Source: Cladorrhinum sp. PSN259 (taxonomy: Eukaryota; Ascomycota; Sordariomycetes; Sordariales; Podosporaceae). Taken from it: a stretch of 64,000 bases of DNA. Shown here piece by piece: positions 13,354-25,100 of this stretch (the stretch's first letter is position 1; each line of letters opens with the position of its first letter). Position numbers and translations under genes: made by a program. A model generated the notes under the pieces. It was not told the origin of the DNA and made no database searches. It saw only the letters and a list, made by a program, of their open reading frames with translations. The stretch is from NCBI GenBank assembly GCA_033725935.1, contig MU867126.1, positions 62,001 through 126,000 on the forward strand, written 5' to 3'.

Positions 13354-14105
13354 ATGGCTCTCAGTCCCCAAATGTAAGAGGCGCATCTTAAAAAAGAAAA
13401 ACACCCACCATGCGCACAATGCGCCATGTGGCGACACAGGCGATAGCTAACAATGGAATCGTCTTGATATAGCACCAACCTGATCATCATCCTTGGTATG
13501 ATGCAGGTATCCAAGAGAATTCCATTTGAGGATCCCACCGTGCTCAACTACTGCCGCGCCGCATACATCGCGAGCAACTTGGTCATCATCAGCATCTACC
13601 TCTACATCCGGAGCACTATCAACAAGAAGAAGGGTATGCTTTAAATAACTCTGGCTTTTGCGCATTCATCTTGGTTGTGGTACTGACATTAGCGCCTCTT
13701 CTGCGAACAGATCTCACGACTCTCAAGTATGTCGAACCAGCCCCGATGGGCTCGACCGAAGAGCCCAAGCTCGTTACGACCACCGTCAAGGATTACGATC
13801 TCGCCCAGCTCAAGCAGTTGATGCGCTCCCAGATGATGGGTATCTTCATGATGGGTGTCATGCATATCTACTTCAAGTACACCAACCCTCTCCTCATCCA
13901 GAGCATCATTCCTCTCAAGGGCGCCTTCGAGGCCAACCTCACCAAGATCCACGTCTGGGGCCAGCCTGCCTCTGGCGACCTCAAGCGCCCCTTCAAGCAG
14001 GCTGCCGGCTTCATGAGCGCTCTCCAGAGCGGCCCTGCCCAGAGCGACAAGAAGGCTGTTGAGTCTGCTGAGCGCGCCGGTCGCGGTGGTGCCAAGGAGG
14101 AGTAA
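13354..14105 (+). CDS. pho88: Pho88/Snd3 ER membrane protein
   Basis: Exons 13354-13373, 13473-13633 and 13711-14105 encode 191 residues. The first coding exon is only 20 nt (MALSPQ plus two bases), and the phases join cleanly. The protein is homologous to yeast Pho88, first linked to phosphate transport and now placed in the SND pathway for targeting proteins to the ER. Visible family features are NLIIILGMMQVSKRIPFEDP, a second hydrophobic segment (ASNLVIISIYLYI), LTTLKYVEP, VKDYDLAQLKQ, MGVMHIYFKYTNPLLIQSI and the C-terminal SDKKAVESAERAG. The length is almost identical to the yeast protein. It is likely constitutively expressed. Confidence 0.96.
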
Positions 14106-14604
14106 ATTATTTCTCCAGTATTACAAAAAACAAGGATACCGGGCTGTGTGTTGTATTTTGTCGAGGTTTCTTGTACTATATCACGAATTCGGGGGGAGCG
14201 TTGCATTCCTACCTCTAGGGGTTTTTGGAGGGTTTTTGGACTGGTTGGCTGGTTTTGGCAGCGATAAAATGGTCTACACAATAATGATAAAGTAAAATGG
14301 GCGGATGGGTGTGTGTGTGTGTGACTTTTTGAGTTTCAGCAGTCTTTTGTCTGTGCAATCAGTGACTTGACTTGTCAAAGATATTTGATATCCCAGTCCA
14401 GCGGGATGAGAATTTTGGGGCGCTTTAACGCGGCAGAGCTTCCCGAAACTAACAGGCAACCATGCGTCATCAAATGCGGCCCATGCCATGTTCCATTTTC
14501 CAGACATCCGACTTTCACAGACATTCATTCCCACTTCAACCCCTCGATCTGACACCACATAGCTTTTCTCAAGGAACTCTGCATTCGATCAGTAGTAGCC
14601 CGCA
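14106..14604. other. Intergenic, 0.5 kb
   Basis: This holds the Pho88 3' flank, a short GT repeat near 14310-14322, and the promoter of the rad14 homolog. No gene is seen. Confidence 0.5.
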
Positions 14605-15936
14605 ATGGAGCAACCAGGTACCCCGCCACCAAGAGCGGCAGCAGCTGCTACACGACGGCCACCCTCTCCTCCCACCCCAGAAGTCACACGCCGGATTGAA
14701 GAATCCCGATTGCGCGCAAAAGCAGTCCGACAACAAAAAGAAGCAGAACAACGAGCAGCCGGCACCACACCATCATCAGGCGGTTTCGTCGCCATCACTG
14801 CAAAAGATACTCCACTCGCTGCTGGTGTTGTAGACGCTGCTGCCGCCGCAGGAAAGAAACGACCATACACGTCCATCTCGCGCGCCGAAATACCAGCGTC
14901 GAACCGAGACGCTCGACCACCACCGAATAAACAACAAGATGTAGGAGACAAAGGGAAAGACGGCGACGGCGAGTTGAAGCCCATCTCGAGAAAGTTCACC
15001 AAGTATGTGGACTACAACTTTAGTGCCATGACGGACACGAAGGGAGGGTTCTTGAGCGCCGAGGATGATCCGTGGAATAAGAGCATGGCTTTTGCTTCTA
15101 CTTCTGGGCCGGCACAGGGAGGAGGAGGAGGAGGAGGAGCACCGGAACAGAAGCCGGCGAATATGACGGTTGATGAGTGGGAGAGGCTGCGGCTTATCAG
15201 GAAGCTGCAGCGGAATAAAGCCGGTCCGTTTGAGCCGGGCCTGAGTGCGCTCGCGGATGAGAAGACGAGGAAAAAGTGCAGGGAGTGCGGGACCGTCGAG
15301 ATTGATTTTGTGTGGGAGGAGGTGTTTGGGTGCGCGGTCTGTAATGGGTGCAAGGAGAAGAAGCCGGAGAGGTACAGTTTGTTGACCAAGACGGAGTGCA
15401 AGGAGGATTATTTGTTGACTGATCGTGAGTTTTTTTCCCCCCTTTATTGGAAGAGTTGGTATGCTGACTTGTGTGGTGCAGCCGAGCTTAGAGATGAGGA
15501 GTTGCTTCCGCATCTGTCGAAACCGAACCCTCATAAATCGCACTGGCACGACATGATGTTGTTTTTGAGGTATCAGGTGGAAGAGTACGCCATCAAGCAG
15601 AAGTGGGGGTCGGCAGAAGCGCTGGATGCCGAGTTTGAGAAGCGCGAGGAGGATAAAAAGAGGAGGAAGGAGGCAAAGTTCAAGGAGAAGCTGCTGGATC
15701 TCAAGCGCAAGACCAGGACGGAGGCGTTCAGGAGGAATAATAACAATCCAAAAGGGGGAGGGGGAGCAATAGGTAGTAACCTCGGATTGGGGCAAAAGGC
15801 TACCAAGTTTGGGGATACTGTTGGCGGAGGGGGGAAACATGTTCACGAATGGGGCAGGACGGTGGAGAATGAGGATGGTATGACCATCAAGACTTGTTTG
15901 AGCTGTAACATGGAGATTGAGGTGCTTGAGTTTTGA
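14605..15936 (+). CDS. rad14: Rad14/XPA nucleotide-excision-repair damage-binding protein
   Basis: Exons 14605-15424 and 15482-15936 encode 424 residues. The protein verifies and binds damaged DNA in nucleotide excision repair. The XPA zinc finger is CX2C-X17-CX2C: CREC at residues 225-228 and CNGC at 246-249. It is followed by the XPA C-terminal DNA-binding region ([37 protein letters not shown]) and a basic helix. The extreme C-terminus repeats a CxxC element (HEWG...[14 protein letters not shown]), as in fungal Rad14. The N-terminal 130 residues are low complexity with an Arg/Lys-rich helix. The 57-nt intron 15425-15481 is a multiple of three and free of stops, so retention would insert 19 residues after TD. 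Removing it restores the conserved LLTDPELRD. Confidence 0.96.
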   Translation: [443 protein letters not shown]

Positions 15937-16111
15937 AGGGGGGAGGTAATGTACATCGTTGTTAATTCTGAGCGTTATCGGGCATAACCAGAAAAAAAAT
16001 AACCCGAATAATAATGAAATAATTATACACACTTTATACATGGCTCGATTGATAAGGCACGACTCGGTCGCAGGCGCCACGACAACGCCCACAGGTAATG
16101 TACATGTAAAC

Positions 16112-17376
16112 CTATAGATATCTACTAATGCAGGGTATCAAGTCCCAAACACTCCAAGGCTTGACTGTCGGCGGTAGTGTCAGACGTTGTTTGTTGGTGG
16201 TCCTCTTGGCCAGGGCGAAGGTTTCCGGCTCCAAGTCTTCTTCTTGCTCTTCTTCTTCTTCTTCTTCGTCCTCCTCGATTGTGGAAAGAGAGATAGGTAT
16301 TCCCTGCTCGCCTGCGTACAGCACAGTCATGATGTTGGGGATAAACTTGTCGAGTTTATTGCTGTTGTTTACTTTCTCGAAGCCAGGTTCTCGAAGGGTA
16401 TCGCGGTATGTTTCTGCTGTCTGTTGCCTTGTCAAACCGCCGCTGCGGCCGCTGGTGATGAGCCTGTTTACCGGTCCGTCTCGGATGGTGTCGTGCTCGT
16501 AGAGTAAATCCCAGTTCGAAGGCACGCCGGCGGCCGAGTAGGCGTCTTTTTCGTAGATCCTAATACTGTTTTTTTTTTTGTTTCGAACATTGTTAACTCT
16601 AGTCACTTATATATATATATATATATATCAGGGAGTAACATATACCAATACGAAGTCCTGAAAGAGACCAAATTCCCCACGCAGTCCGGCTCGAGTTTAT
16701 CAAACCACTTTTTGTCATTGGCGTACAAGTAAGCGACGACCAGCCATTTGCCCTTGAGGGATGGCGGCGGCGGCGGATTCGTGGTGGTGGTGGTGGTGGT
16801 GGTGGTGGTGGTGGTCAGTTGCCGACTGGTACACTTGGAGAAGACGTACCGCTTGGCGTGCTGCATCCCGTTCAAGTCTTTTTCATCCCACAGCCAGCTT
16901 CTGGTGTATATTTTTTTGGTATCAAGAAGAAGCAATTCTTCTTCACGCCACCACGTCATCTCTGCCACTTCGGACTCTCTCGACATTTGTTTCGGCAGGT
17001 CGATCAGGAGATGCCGGACCATGAGTCTCCAGGGGGCTTTTGTGCGCAGTTCTGCGGTGGAGTGGTATTCGGCTGGCATGTGGTGGGCGGTGATCATCCA
17101 CCTGAAGGGGCGGATTTGCGGCTGGGTCGAGTCGAGTAGCTCTAGGGGAGGCGGAGAAGTGAATGGGTTTGTGAGGGAGAGACAGCACTTGAGCATGTGG
17201 TTTCGGAGGATGCATCGCTCGCGGGTCTGGAGGGCTTGAGCGATGGAGATGTTGTCGTCTTCGGCCGAGGGGTTTCTTGTGAATGGCCAGGGAGGGTGGT
17301 GGTGGTGTTCGAGGGATTCGACCTTTGCCACCCGCTGTTGAAGGAGGAGAGGAGTGGTATCGGATGGGGACATCAT
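16112..17376 (-). CDS. Uncharacterised protein with Glu-rich and Thr-repeat tracts
   Basis: Two exons on the minus strand, 17376-16646 and 16565-16112, encode about 394 residues. The intron 16566-16645 (GTATAT donor, CAG acceptor) carries a run of TA dinucleotides and has matching phases. The start is the ATG at 17376; the longer upstream frame has no ATG. I do not recognise the family. There is no signal peptide or membrane segment. The central region is rich in Trp and charged residues (WLWDEKDLNGMQHAKRYVFSK), followed by a 12-Thr run and a Pro run encoded by a GGT/TGG repeat. The second exon contains SAAGVPSNWDLLYEHDTIRDGPV and an acidic tract of about 20 Glu/Asp. The gene is convergent with the rad14 homolog, leaving 175 bp between stops. 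Confidence 0.7.
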
Positions 17377-19156
17377 GTTGGGGCATGGGGGGTTTTTTTT
17401 TCGTTGAATTTGCCCTCCTTTGGTGGATTCGATGATGGTTTTTGTCAAGATGATGGAAAGGTTGAGGATTGGAAAGATGGATTATTAGTCAAGAATAAGG
17501 TTGATGGAAGTTTGGTACAGATGATGTCGTGATCAAGCCATTCGAAGCAAGCCATGCCATAGCACCGTTTGGGTTTAGGGACGCCACAATGTTTAGGTTT
17601 GTAGTGTTCTCATCATTGTGTTTGTGACTTGCTCACGGCAAGACACTTGCTCGCCAACTTCAGGTTGATCTAGCTTCAATCTATGCATCATCAGATACAG
17701 TCTTCTACCGTGCTTGAAAAGGATGGCTTAGTATATTGCTAGATGATCACATTTATCATTGTTTCATCATGAAATCCCAAGCGGTATTCATCTTTCTTGA
17801 TCAAACAGTTGCATTCTTCAAAGCAGCCTTGTTGGGGGATAACCATTAATCAAGAGCTTAATCCTGTCTGGTAATGTGTCTCACTTGTTTCTTCGCCTGA
17901 ACTCTACATAACTACTAGTGTCTCTATACAAGACCAATCTATTCACTCTTTACTAAAACACACCTTCCACTCCATTGATGATGTTAGTAAACAAAGTCAT
18001 AGACATGAATGCCTAGCGGACTGCAACCCTTTTTTTCCTGTTTCCTTTTCTTTTTTAAAACAAAAGGCTGGCGCTCGCGGGAGCCATACCGTCGACAGGT
18101 TTTAACTGGAAAATCAAAATGTACCGGGAAGATCAGCATAGTCCCAACTCACGACTCAGAATTGAGAAACGACGTGTTGATCACGGCCATCGCCGTCTGC
18201 AGCAACATGCAAGTAGACTCGGCTGTGACCGCTACCAGCCGTCCTTGTGGATCACAATGACCCAACACGAAGGACCTGCCGCTTTGCCATGTGCAACAAG
18301 CAGCTGTCGTGTTCAGCCGAGACGGGCCAGCGTTGTACCGCTCGACGAAAGTCTGGGGAAGCCTGTCCAATGCTCCACCCGGCGGGCTGGAGAACTTGAG
18401 GAATTACACAGCAGCCTCTACTTTTGTGCTCCTTCGAGTCGCTGACAAAATCAAGAGTCAGCTGCCGATAGGGGCGGGTATTCAGCCGGGAGCATTTAGG
18501 GTAAATAGAGACCAACTGTACAAATGAACTAGACAGGGGCGACTCTCTTCTTTAGATTCTGTGTGGCTGACAATTGGTCAAGGTAATTCGTCACCTGCCA
18601 AGGGTGGTAATATGTCTGTAATTGGAGTTCCTGAGGGGAAGACCCCAGCTTGGACGCCCCTCCGACTTTGGCCATGGAATGGAAAAGGGGGGGAAAGCCG
18701 AAAAAGTCCAGAGCTAGCATCACGAGGTAGGAGTAAAGGAGCCTGGTAATATCTACAAGTCCGGCAGCCAATCTATTCCCCGAGTGCTTGGATGGAGTTC
18801 CCCGCCCCGAATAGATTGTGTCAATGATACCTGGACATGCTTGCGCCGAGCCGTGTATGTGCCCTCAACCACTCGGCTAATAAAGGTAGGTTCCCCAAAG
18901 CATGGGAATAATCTCCGCAGCTTGGTCTGGGGAAAATGTGGGGAAGATTGTTTCAATGACAAGTTCCCGGAGGCACAGCCAGGGAGGATATTGGAGTACC
19001 GTTGATGAGGAGGGCGAAATATTAGATGAAGGGAGTGAATGGATGGCAAAGTCAAAGCTCTTACTAAAAGGAGCGTCTCCTCCTCTGTCGAACGTCTGTG
19101 TGCGCTGACTCCCTCATTGTCCATACCAGCCTTTTTTTGTTGAGTAAAAGGTCAAG
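17377..19156. other. Intergenic, 1.8 kb, no gene recognised
   Basis: This is the divergent spacer between the uncharacterised minus-strand gene and the flavodehydrogenase, so it should contain both promoters. Frames over 100 codons here have no family features and no convincing splice sites. Confidence 0.5.
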
Positions 19157-21398
19157 ATGCACGCCCAATCCAAATTGGCGGTCGCGGCGACTGCGTTCTC
19201 GCTTTGTACGTGAACAAGACAAGCTCCATGAAAATCCACTGACAAAGATACAGGGTTCCAATCAGGTGCTGCTCAGAATTCCTGCAGTGCTGCTCCTTCA
19301 GGTGTTACCTATGATTACATCGTCATCGGATCCGGAGCTGGCGGTATCCCCATCGCCGACCGTCTGAGTGAGGCCGGCCATAGCGTGCTCCTCATCGAGA
19401 AGGGACCCCCATCTACTGGACGATGGGGTGGCACACTGAAGCCTCGGTGGCTTCAAAGCACCAACCTCACAAGATTTGATGTTCCGGGTCTTTGCAACCA
19501 GGTATGTCCTCTACATTTACTACATTCAATTGTGCCCTTCAGATTTCTTGACGCTGACGCATAAAAGATCTGGGCCGACCCGACGGGAGTGTCATGCACA
19601 GACGTCGACCAGATGGCTGGATGCGTCCTCGGAGGCGGTACTGCTGTCAACGCCGGTCTGTGGTGGAAACCTCACCCCGAGGACTTCGACTCGTGGGGAG
19701 TTGAGGGTTTCTCCTCCAAAGACCTAGCTTCCGCAACCGAACGCGTGTTCTCGAGAATCCCAGGCACCATCACTCCCTCTCAAGACGGAAAGCGCTATCT
19801 CACACAGGGGTACGATATCTTGGCCGGCAGTTTGCAAAAGGGAGGGTGGGAGTATGTCGTTCCCAACGACAGCCCAGAGAAGAAGAACCACACCGTCGGG
19901 CACAGTACATTCATGTACAGCGGCGGCGAGAGAGGTGGGCCTCTTGCTACATACCTGGTCACCGCGAGCCAGCGCAAGAACTTTGCTCTCTGGACCAACA
20001 CCATCGCGAAGCGTCTTGTACGCACTGGAGGGGACGTCACAGGAGTAGAATTGGAGTGCAATGGTGCAGGCCGCTCTGGCGTTGTCTCAGTTACTCCAAA
20101 GACCGGCCGTGTCATCTTGGCAGCTGGAGCTTTTGGTACTCCCAAGCTCTTGTTCCGAAGTACGTTTCATTGTCGCTTTTCTTCAGATGAAAAAAAAAAA
20201 ACTGACATTTGCAGGCGGCATTGGCCCAACTGACCAACTCAACATTGTCAAGAACTCCCCAGATGGCCCCACGATGATTTCATCCGACCAGTGGATCAAT
20301 CTTCCTGTGGGATATAATCTGAATGACCACGTCGGTGTAAGTGGGATCTACAATCCAAGGGCTGCTCAGGGGTGTAAACAGAGACGTACATGCGATACTG
20401 ACATCTGGCCAGACCGACATCGAGATTTCGCATCCCAGTGTGGTCTTTTATGACTACTATGGGGCCTGGAATAACCCTATTACGAGTGACACTCAGATGT
20501 ATCTTTGTCAGTGCCTCCACAAGAAAGAAAATAAAAACAAGAAAAATAGAAAGCTGACACCTTCAAGCCAACCGAGCCGGCCCTCTCGCACAGGCGGCGC
20601 CCAACATCTTCTCCTGTTTCTGGGACATTGTGTCGGGCCGTGACGGTATCAATCGCCACCTCCACTGGCAAGCTCGCGTTGAAGGCAGCTCCAAGAGTAA
20701 GTGAAGCCATCCAGGGAAGAAAACAGAGCTCTAACTTTCCAAAGCATCTTTGACAATTACCCAATACCTGGGCACCGGCTCTGTATCTCGCGGACGGATG
20801 ACCATCACTCGACAGCTCAACACCGTCGTCTCAACTGCACCTTACTTGCGTAACGACGTTGACAAAGAGGCGGTGATTCAAGGTCTCAAGAACCTCCAGG
20901 CATCACTCAAGGACGCAGGATTTACCTGGATTAACCCCAAGCCCAACGTGACGCCCGAGTCGTTTGTGAACTCTGTGAGTTTTCCTATGTTTCTGAGTAC
21001 CTACATGTATCAAATTGTACTGACATATCGAAAGATTCCTGCAATTCCCGGTCGACGCGGCTCCAACCACTGGATTGGTAAGTACTTGATCAGCAAAGAA
21101 GCTGCAAGCTAGGCAAATACTAATCTGTCGCAGGCACCGCTAAGCTTGGCAAAGATAGCGGACTCGCAGATAACGGCACTGCTGTGGTCGACTTGAACTA
21201 CAAGGTCTATGGCACTAATAACCTTTTCGTCGTCGGTACGTTTTAAAATCCCTCCTTGGCATGCCGAAGAGAGTTGGTTGACTAACTGACCTGCCAACAG
21301 ATGCGAGCGTCATCCCCACCATGATGACCGCTAATCCTTCTGCCGCCATTGTCATTCTTGCCGAGAATGCCGCTGCCAAGATTCAGGCCTTGAAGTAA
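19157..21398 (+). CDS. Secreted GMC flavodehydrogenase, cellobiose-dehydrogenase-like (AA3_1 type)
   Basis: Ten exons (19157-19205, 19254-19501, 19568-20159, 20215-20336, 20413-20506, 20568-20696, 20745-20974, 21035-21077, 21134-21235, 21301-21398) encode 568 residues, all in phase. A signal peptide is predicted at residues 1-22 or so, followed directly by the FAD dinucleotide-binding motif YDYIVIGSGAGG. Other family blocks are GGGTAVNAGLWW, VILAAGAFGTPKLL, SGIGPTD, INLPVGYNLNDHVG, the catalytic-His block SNHWIGT and the C-terminal FVVDASVIPTMMTANPSAA with the catalytic Asn. This resembles the flavin domain of cellobiose dehydrogenase, but there is no N-terminal heme domain and no carbohydrate-binding module. 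It probably oxidises an oligosaccharide outside the cell; the substrate and electron acceptor cannot be read from sequence. Confidence 0.92.
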
Positions 21399-22184
21399 AG
21401 GAAAGAATTTCATACCATGGGGTATTTTATTTATTTCCAGTATATGCACGCCGAATTGAACCTTCAAAAATGAATATAGTTTGCGTTCTGAGCTTTTCAG
21501 TGAGGCTTAACCGTGTATAAATAAACACAGATGAATGGGTATTGTCAATTGATAATGACGATGAAATAGATTTAGCTACACATTGAATGAGCAAGAACAA
21601 AAACATGCGACTGTATGAATTACTCGTGCAATGGATAAAGCAAATGAAGCTATGCAATCCTTCATTTTTACGCCTAGATAAAGTGATCTGCACAGTTCAT
21701 GTTCAGTGTTTTATAAAGCTTCCGAGTGTTCCGTTGGAGAATGAACCAACTGAATATTATGCATGTAAAATCCCACCAGACAGGTGGCAGTATGGCAGCA
21801 TGGCTGTTGTCATTGTCAGCCCTGTTAGCCCTGTTAGCCCTGTTAGCCCTGTTAGCAGCCTGCAGCCAACTATCAGTAGTCCCAGGCAGCTTTCCAGGTT
21901 TCTTTGCTCAGAAACCCTTTCAACAGCAGACATGGTCAACTTGCGTTTGTAGTCCTCTGTGGTCACTAATATATTTCCTTCAGCTGTTTGGACAACTGTT
22001 TCAAAAGAAAAGTTTTATTTGTTCGTTTTTAGAAATGACACGAAAACCATGCGCGCAAAATCTCGAAATCACGCTGCCAATTTTTACCGTCTTTTTTTCC
22101 CCCACTTCTTACAAGACATAAACTTCGAATACTATCGATGATTTAGAAAAGACATATTTTGGTCTCTCTCAGCTGCTGTGAGCC
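21399..22184. other. Intergenic, 0.8 kb, AT-rich
   Basis: This separates the flavodehydrogenase from the accessory nuclease-ATPase gene. It contains the 9-bp minisatellite listed separately and no recognisable gene. Confidence 0.5.
21818..21856 (+). repeat. 9-bp minisatellite (GTTAGCCCT, about 4 copies)
   Basis: Perfect tandem copies of GTTAGCCCT, flanked by partial units. It lies in the spacer just before the nuclease-ATPase fusion gene. Confidence 0.9.
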
Positions 22185-25100
22185 ATGCGGGGTTCATTGG
22201 CCCGCAGGACGCAATGGCTGCTCCTGAGTGATTTACATTTCAAGCATAATGATCTGGATCGAGTGCGGCACACATCACAGTGGATCGTTGCAGAGGCAAA
22301 GCGAAACGAGGTCGGGCGGGCGGTAATCTGCGGTGACCTACTGACGAGCCGGACGATGCAGTCAACCCATGTGTTGTCTGCGTGTTACCGCTTCATCAGC
22401 CAACTGAGCGACGTGGTTCCGCAAGTTCATATCTTGCTGGGCAACCATGACCTCGCCTACAGACGCGACTATCAGACCACGGCCCTCGACGCCCTCAATA
22501 TTAAACGACTGGCACCATATGTATCACTACACAGCGCCGTCGCTGAATGCGAATGGGATGGTCGCCATGTCTCGCTTTTACCGTTTCGCGAAGAGCAGAG
22601 CGAGCTGACTGCGGCTGTTGCTGCCCTGGATCGTTGCAAGGCGAGCAAGACAGTAGCGTTTGGCCATCTCGCAATCAACAAGGCCATCACACAGCGCTAT
22701 GTAGTCAGCCCTGACGTCGACAAACCTCTTGAAACGACTTCTGTCACGTACCGCGGCTTCACTGGTCCGGATCGGTTCGCGTCCTTGGCCCGCACGTTCA
22801 CAGGGCATTTCCACAGCCACCAGACCATACTCCAAAAGCAGAACAGTACTACGACAGACGCTCTAAAAGGGAGCATCACGTACTTGGGCTCTCCCTTGCA
22901 GCTGAACTGGGGCGACCTCTACGATGATCAGAGAGGCGTCGTCTTATTTGATCCGGCCACGCTTGACCACAAGCTGCTCATTAACCCTCACGCCGTGGGC
23001 TACACAACAGCTGACTTGCAGCAGGTTCTCGACGGTGAGGTCGATGAGGGTGCCGTCAAGGACAAACATGTTATGCTCCTCGGCAAGCTGACGTCTTTCA
23101 AGTATGCCACAGCCCGCGATAAGCTTCTATCGCTAGGCGTACGGAGCGTGCGGAACTGGACTCCGATTGGCTTTGCCCTGTACGCCAGTCACCAGTCACA
23201 TGGCGGTCTCGGCGCATCAGTGCCAGAGAGCGATGCTGCTGTTCAACATTTAGAACCTGAAGACTCCGCTAAGAATGAGATGAATCAAGCTAAAATCAGC
23301 GAGAGTATATCAGACGGCAACCTTGGCACCGAAACTCAAGTTGAAAGACTCGATTTAGCGGCGGGAGCTCGTGAGTTTGTTGATTCGCTGGTTCTGGATG
23401 AGTCTCTTGTCTTGCGTCGGGAGGAATTGATACGGGTAGGCCAGCGAATGATCCGTGCCGCTCGTGAGGGTGCGAGCCAGGAAGAAAGCGAGGTCAAGGT
23501 TGACTATCAGGGCTTTCTCGACCAATCATCTTCAGATTCAGGTACAAGAGCCGCCACCGAGCTATCAGGGCAGACTGCCCACGTGTTTACCGCTGAGCCC
23601 CGCAAACTCACGACCACAAACTTCCTGGGCGTGCAGAACACCATCACGATCGACTTCCAAAAAGATATACCACGCGGGTTGACTCTTCTGGTTGGCAGCA
23701 ACGGTTCCGGCAAGAGCACGCTCGTTGAAGCCATGGTTTGGGTTTCTTTCGGGCGGTGTATTCGCGACGGGGTGGCGGTCAACGACGTGGTGAACGACGT
23801 CGTACGCAAGAACTGCTCCGTCAAGCTGGAGTTTGCCAATGGATATGCCATCACACGGTATCGCAAGCACAAGACCCACAACAACCGTGTCGTGGTCTCA
23901 CTGCATGGTGAAGAGCAGCCGCAATACGAACACCCAGATGCACGCACCACGCAGGCTGGCATCAACGAGCTGCTTGGTATAGACTACGAAACCTACGTCA
24001 TGACGGTTGTTCTGAGCCACGGGGGTGCAGCGAGTTTTCTAACCTCAACGCCAGCCCAACGGCGTGACCTGATTCAGGCATTGCTTGGGCTGTCGGTTCT
24101 GGACACATGTGGCCAAATTTCGAGGCTCGCGCTCCGGGACATGGACAACAATCTAAATCATGTAAAGAGCAAGCTGGAAGGCTTGATTGAAAAGATGGAG
24201 GACAGGAAGCAAAGGCTCAAAGGTTTGGAGCGGACACTACAGCGGATCGAGAACGAGGCACAAAATGCTGTTAGATCTTTAGAAGCAGCTACCAAAACCC
24301 AGCAGATGTCGGCCGCTTCAAATGAAAAAGTCGATACTACTCCCGAGCCTAGCACAGATCCCCAAGTCGAGATTTCGGCGCTGAAAAGTCGAATTCAGAC
24401 AGAACAGGAGAATTTGCAACAACTCAAGAGCTCCCATGCCGAGATGCAGAGGCAGAAGCTTGCGGCGTCCATCACATGGCTTGGTTGGGTACAGCGAAAA
24501 CTGACTCAACTAAGCAAAAGTCTTGACATCATGGCCGAGGCCCGCCCGACAGGTCTGGATAAACTCTTTCACGGTATGAAGAGCTCCATTGTATCAGTAC
24601 TATTAACTGGTGCCAGGAGCCTCTTGGCGCTATTTGGGTTTTCAAGCGATAACAAGGAACTTGATGTGGCCATCAACCGTCTCAGTCAAGACATCGACGA
24701 AAGCACATCGCGACTACAGAGCCTGGAGGACCAGGAAAAGTCTGCAATCAATCGTGCCCTCGTGATCAGCGAGCAACGCGCGCGAGCAATCCGGGCCCAG
24801 GAAATACAGGCTCGAAATTTGAGAGCATGCGAATCATTGAAGCAACGAGTCACGAGCAAGCAAGGCGAGGCAGCCACGTACAGCCACTTGATCGAAACAG
24901 AACAGTCATCTCTACACTCGCTTGGTTCAGAACATGAAACATTGGCAGCCAAGCTTCAAGAGCTAGCCGCTGACCGTGAGCTCTTTGTGTTTTGGTCTTC
25001 TGCTTTAACGAAGCGCACTCGGCCTGCCTCTTCTTCATCACCATCAGCAAAATCCGCAGCAAAGGCGACGACGGCCAACTTCCGCGAGCACATCTTCGTC

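Noticed and set aside
14776..16092. A 438-codon open frame on the minus strand across the rad14 gene
   Set aside because: It is antisense to a well-supported Rad14/XPA gene, has no recognisable domain, and its openness follows from the codon bias of the sense gene.
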